Of a DNA stretch of 64,000 nt, positions 60,231 to 64,000 are shown piece by piece (the first letter of the stretch is position 1; every line of letters starts with the position of its first letter). The notes under the pieces were generated by a model, which worked only from the letters and a program-made list of their open reading frames with translations, was not told the origin of the DNA and made no database searches. Both the position numbers and the translations under genes were made by a program. Where the stretch lies: positions 405,737,389 through 405,801,388 of the forward strand of contig NC_081408.1 in NCBI RefSeq assembly GCF_030272615.1, in the 5' to 3' direction. This DNA is from Cryptomeria japonica. Its lineage: Eukaryota; Streptophyta; Pinopsida; Cupressales; Cupressaceae.

Positions 60231-63200
60231 ATGGCATCCACGTTCGGTATTTCCACTCCTCTAGTTGTTGAGATTTATGATAGAGCAAGGCCCGTTTTTA
60301 AGAAACATCCTTTCAAATACAATGAAGGCGATCTAGAAGGAGCCTTTTCTTCAGTTTCGTACGATGTTCTTCATAATGAAGATGTTAGGGCATATGTCCA
60401 CTGTGATATTGAGGAGCTTGGCAGTGTAGACATGCTATCCCTCTATAACAAGCATTTGGCATATCGTTTGGGGAATTTGAAGTCGGAACACAAAATTCTT
60501 CACAACAAGGGTTTCGTGCAATTCATTTGTTTTCCTATATTTGATGAAGCAGAATGGGTCTGGTATGTCCTCAATAGGGTCCATGATGAATTAATTTGTC
60601 TGGACAAACCTTATAAAATCACCAAGCAGGCTATTCAAGTAGTCACATGCTTAAGTGCAACCGGTGAAGTGCCCAGACTGAGAAAACATAATAACATTGT
60701 GATAGACACAGCCGGTTCCAAATTTGACAACGGGGCAATGACGATCAGTGATATCTTGGAGCATGATGTCAGATTTACCTTGATGGTGGTAGGTTACAAA
60801 GTTTACCAATCAATCAGGCATAATTTGGTCTTCAGTACTGCAATATTTTTAGCATATCAGATGCTCAAGGAAGATAAAAGGTATGATCCGTGTACAATTC
60901 TCCTGAATGAATTGATAAGTAACTTGAAGAAGATTAAATAGGACAAGAAACACACTGGTATTGGAAAAGTCCAGTGGGCTTATGATAAATTGGTGGCTAT
61001 GCAAATCAAGGAAGGATTCATGGGTATAGGTGATGCTACAATGAGAATATCTACCTCATGGGGCTATGCCAATATTTTTCAAGCCGCTATGAAAGCCAGA
61101 TAAAGATTTCCTAAGGAGATAGTTGAGAAATATGAGAAGACAATTTGTTTTATGTTTGATAAAGACTAATGCCATATGGAGGCTGTTGAGTTGAGGACAG
61201 TGTGGATCATGCCCATGGGGTATGAAGTTGATGCTATCATGCTTGAAGCATATGCACAACATCTATTAAGTCAACCAGTAGATCCGAAGGAAAAAAATTG
61301 GAACTTTTCAGGAAAAGGACCTTAACTTGCATAAGAAATTCACTGAGGCTAGAAGGAAGAGGAAGGTGAGAAAGGAGGTCGAGGAACTTGCTGAATAGAT
61401 GGGTATTACTCAGGAAGTAGTGCAGAAGGAAAGGGAGAACAACATTCTAAAGGAGTAATATGTGGTGAAGCCACAAGCTAAACTGGTTCCTACCAAGCAA
61501 CCCAAGGCCAATCCTAGCAAATCAACACCTGCCTCCAGTGTGAAGAAACTGGTACCTCCACCTAAGCCTAAACCAATAGTGTCTACTGGTGGAGAAGAGA
61601 AAAGAAAGAAGGAGAAGCCTATAAGACAATATTCTGTAGCAGAAGAAGAGATAGAGTCGGATGAAGAGATAAGACAAGTAAAGAAGACTGCTACATATGC
61701 AAGGGTATTCCAAAAGCCTACATCCAGTGATGCTCCTCCTGCTAAGAAAGATAAGCCTCAAGCAGAGTCATTTGGAAAGGTTAGACCAAGCAAGAATAAG
61801 AATTTTGAAATAGATGAGGCTCTCAAATCTGGTAAGATAGAAAGCCCATATAAAAAGTGTACCTCCATTGACCTTGCAATAGTTAATTGATGAAATTTTG
61901 AAAGATGGTAATTTGAAAAACATTTTTGTATATTATGAAAATTTTGAGGATAAAGTCCATTGGGTAGTAGAAGAAGTAGTTGTAGTGTATATGGATAAAT
62001 TTAGTAAGGTTTTGATAGAGTTATCATCTGTGATCCCAAAGAGTTTTTATGACATCTTAGATGCCTGACAACACACTGCCAACATAGAAGATGAAAGGTT
62101 GAAAGAATTTACATTAGTAAAGATATGTTCGGAAATATATAGAGAAGAAATACCTAAAATTTTGGGACTTGAAAAGGAAAACTTTCAAAGAAAGCTTACA
62201 ATGAATAAAATAATGATCGAAAGAGTAGATGAAGTAGTAAAGGACACTGAAGGCATTTTGAGAATTTTTTTGAAAGAAAATGGCTATCAAGTTATTTCGG
62301 AGAAGAATGATACCCAATCAGAAGGACATTCAAGTAAAGACACTTCTCCTCCAACAATTCATGTGCCGACAAAAGTTCCACAAGATCAACCAATTGTACA
62401 AATTGATCAGGTTGAATACGTTGCTCCAGTTGATACCACTGAAAATAAAGATGTGGATAACTCTAGTGATGCTACTCAGGATCCTCCTAAGATATAAATA
62501 ATTGCAGAAATGATAGCAGAGGAGTTAGGTGAAGTGGGGCAGAATAAAGATGATGGAAAAGTTGGTGAGAAAGGTGAAGAGGATGAAAAGGACAAAAATG
62601 TAGAACCGGTTAAGGAAAATGGTGAAGAGAAAATTGTTGAGCCTCAGACAACCATGACCAAAGCTACTATTCCTGATAAGGGAAAGTAGATTGCAGTTGA
62701 AGATGATCTTTTTCATGGTCTGGTAGATCTAAGCACCTTATCTCCTCTTCAAGCATTAAAGTTGGCCACTCTTGCGCAAATCAAGGCCAGTGAGGACTTA
62801 CTCAAGTCCACCTCGGAAGAGAAGGAAGTGATATCTTTGGCCACTACATTTTTGGAAAATGTTTTGCCTAACCTTAAATAGATTTTAAATGACTCACCAT
62901 CTGGTAAGCTTAAGGATATGTTGAATAAAGTTGAATCTGATTTTGTATCATTAGAGAAAGCAACATATATAAAGGTTTTGAATAAGTTCAATGAGATGAG
63001 GCTTCAAACATATTTGAAGGCAATTGAAGATGAAAAAGAAGTTTTGAAGACTGTAGTGAAGAGTGCAGAGGATGCATTAAGTAAAGGCAGAGAGATATTT
63101 AAATCATTTCTATTTTTGCCTAAGTTTACTGCAACATTGATAAGCAAATAAGAGATTTTAAATGGAAGCTAGCTAGTATCGGTCATTCATTTGCCCCTCA

Positions 63201-63408
63201 TTGAGTTTTTCCTACTTCCCTTGAAGCCCAAATAATGGATTTTACTAACAAAATAAAGAGTTTAAATAAAGAAAAAGAACAAATGTTGAGCAGACTGGGA
63301 GAACCAAGAAGTCTGATTACTCCCCAGATGGACACCTTACTCAGAGCTCAACAAGATGCAGTTAGTGCTCTAGGTAAACAAGTGCCATCTAATCTCAAAG
63401 GAGTTTAA
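60231..63408 (+). pseudogene. Accessory ORF of the outer LTR element, about 1060 codons
   Basis: A real ATG at 60231 opens a globular N-terminal region ('VRAYVHCDIEELG', 'GFVQFICFPIFDEAEWVW', 'KITKQAIQVVTCLSATGEVP', 'LMVVGYKVYQSIRHNLVF'). Next comes a basic, Pro/Lys-rich linker (61462-61600: 'KLVPPPKPKPIVST'), a second helical block (61900-62300), an acidic low-complexity stretch (62530-62650) and a coiled-coil-like C-terminus ('LSRLGEPRSLITPQMDTLLR'). The frame changes at A7 (61291-61297), near 61890 and between 63150 and 63230; several stops are present. 'IQVVTCLSATGE' lines up with 'ISQVTGLSLDG' of the LINE 1 third ORF and the overall layout matches, so a distant relationship is plausible. 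No pol motif is present. Function unknown. Confidence 0.6.
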
Positions 63409-63736
63409 GTGCATGCATACATGTTTAGTGCTCTGATTAATGTTTTAGATTGTTTCTTGAGAGGACAGAATGGGTACTTACAGTCCCTGAAGATTACCTA
63501 TGCAAATATTTTTAAATTCATGTAAATTATTGCATTCTTTTGTACATAAGTTTTGGCGGATCCCTACCCTTTTTCATTGATGTCAAAGGGGGAGAGAGAA
63601 GTGAAAAATGAAGAGAATTGGGAGAGTGTAGTAAAAAATGATGCTTACTCTTAGGGGGAGTCTCATATTCAGTTGAGTGTATAGATTTCAGATTGTCGGA
63701 TTACTTATCATTTTTCACAGTGTTGCCATCAATGCC

Positions 63737-63747
63737 AAAGGGGGAGA
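63737..63747 (+). promoter_or_regulatory. Polypurine tract of the outer element
   Basis: AAAGGGGGAGA lies directly before the 3' LTR. Two look-alikes occur upstream: 'caaagggggagagag' near 63584 and 'agggggag' near 63652. Confidence 0.85.
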
Positions 63748-63748
63748 T

Positions 63749-64000
63749 TGTTGGCATTTGATGTTGTTCCGATGAAGATTAGTGATATATGATGCATGTA
63801 GATTATTAGGAGTTGTCATTGATGGAAACTCAACTTTTTGATCTTATCCGGTATGGAATTCTGGTTAACTGGATGTCTTGAGTATGTTTTTTGGTATTTG
63901 GTGAAGCTCGGTGTACAGTTTTGTGGGCATTTCTCATTTTCGGTGGAGAAGATTTTTGTTTCAATGATCAGGGTTAGTTGGTCAAGTATCAAAAAAATAT
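63749..64000 (+). repeat. Outer element 3' LTR, cut by the window end
   Basis: First 252 bp of the LTR, matching 43553 onward with roughly one difference in ten by eye, including small indels. The target-site duplication and the rest of the copia host element should follow beyond the window. Confidence 0.88.

Overview
The window reads as repeat-rich heterochromatin from a seed plant with a large nuclear genome. It is AT-rich, I recognise no intact host gene, and almost every coding trace belongs to a transposable element. A gymnosperm source is my guess; nothing in the sequence proves it.

Layout: (1) 1-1386, an older flank with a 328-bp tandem duplication. (2) 1387-7618, a full-length but decayed plus-strand Ty3/gypsy chromovirus (794- and 809-bp LTRs, terminal chromodomain). 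(3) 7619-11610, non-coding AT-rich DNA containing an exact-period 40-bp tandem array. (4) 11622-17252, a 5'-truncated minus-strand LINE with RT, RNase H and then a further ORF. (5) 17253-27886, mostly non-coding, holding one decayed ORF of unknown family, a strand-asymmetric A/C-rich stretch, a 30-bp-stem hairpin and a set of stem-loop repeats whose stems covary. (6) 27887-31415, a long decayed ORF with a globular N-terminus and coiled-coil C-terminus. (7) 33665 to the window end, a deep nest: a Ty1/copia element is cut in its protease by a minus-strand LINE (34624-42726, 16-bp perfect target-site duplication) and again in its integrase by a plus-strand LTR element (43553 to beyond 64000). The 5' LTR of that LTR element is itself split by a 13.9-kb minus-strand gypsy element of Tekay/Del type (44200-58054) with giant 4.4-4.6 kb LTRs and CAATT target-site duplications.

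The most notable signal is an accessory ORF family. Both LINEs carry, downstream of RNase H and on the same strand, a third ORF with a recognisably shared N-terminal domain, an acidic/basic low-complexity middle and a coiled-coil end. In the 34.6-42.7 kb copy this ORF lies inside the target-site duplications, so it travelled with the LINE. Two longer ORFs of similar layout occur at 27.9-31.4 kb (no carrier identified) and at 60.2-63.4 kb (inside the outer LTR element, which has gag-type zinc knuckles but no visible protease, RT or integrase). Their homology to the LINE-borne pair is only suggested.

Decay mode differs between elements. The young Tekay element has gag-pol in one uninterrupted frame with 13 premature stops, all reachable by single C-to-T or G-to-A transitions. 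In the LINEs and the 60-kb ORF several frameshifts fall in 7-9 nt homopolymers.
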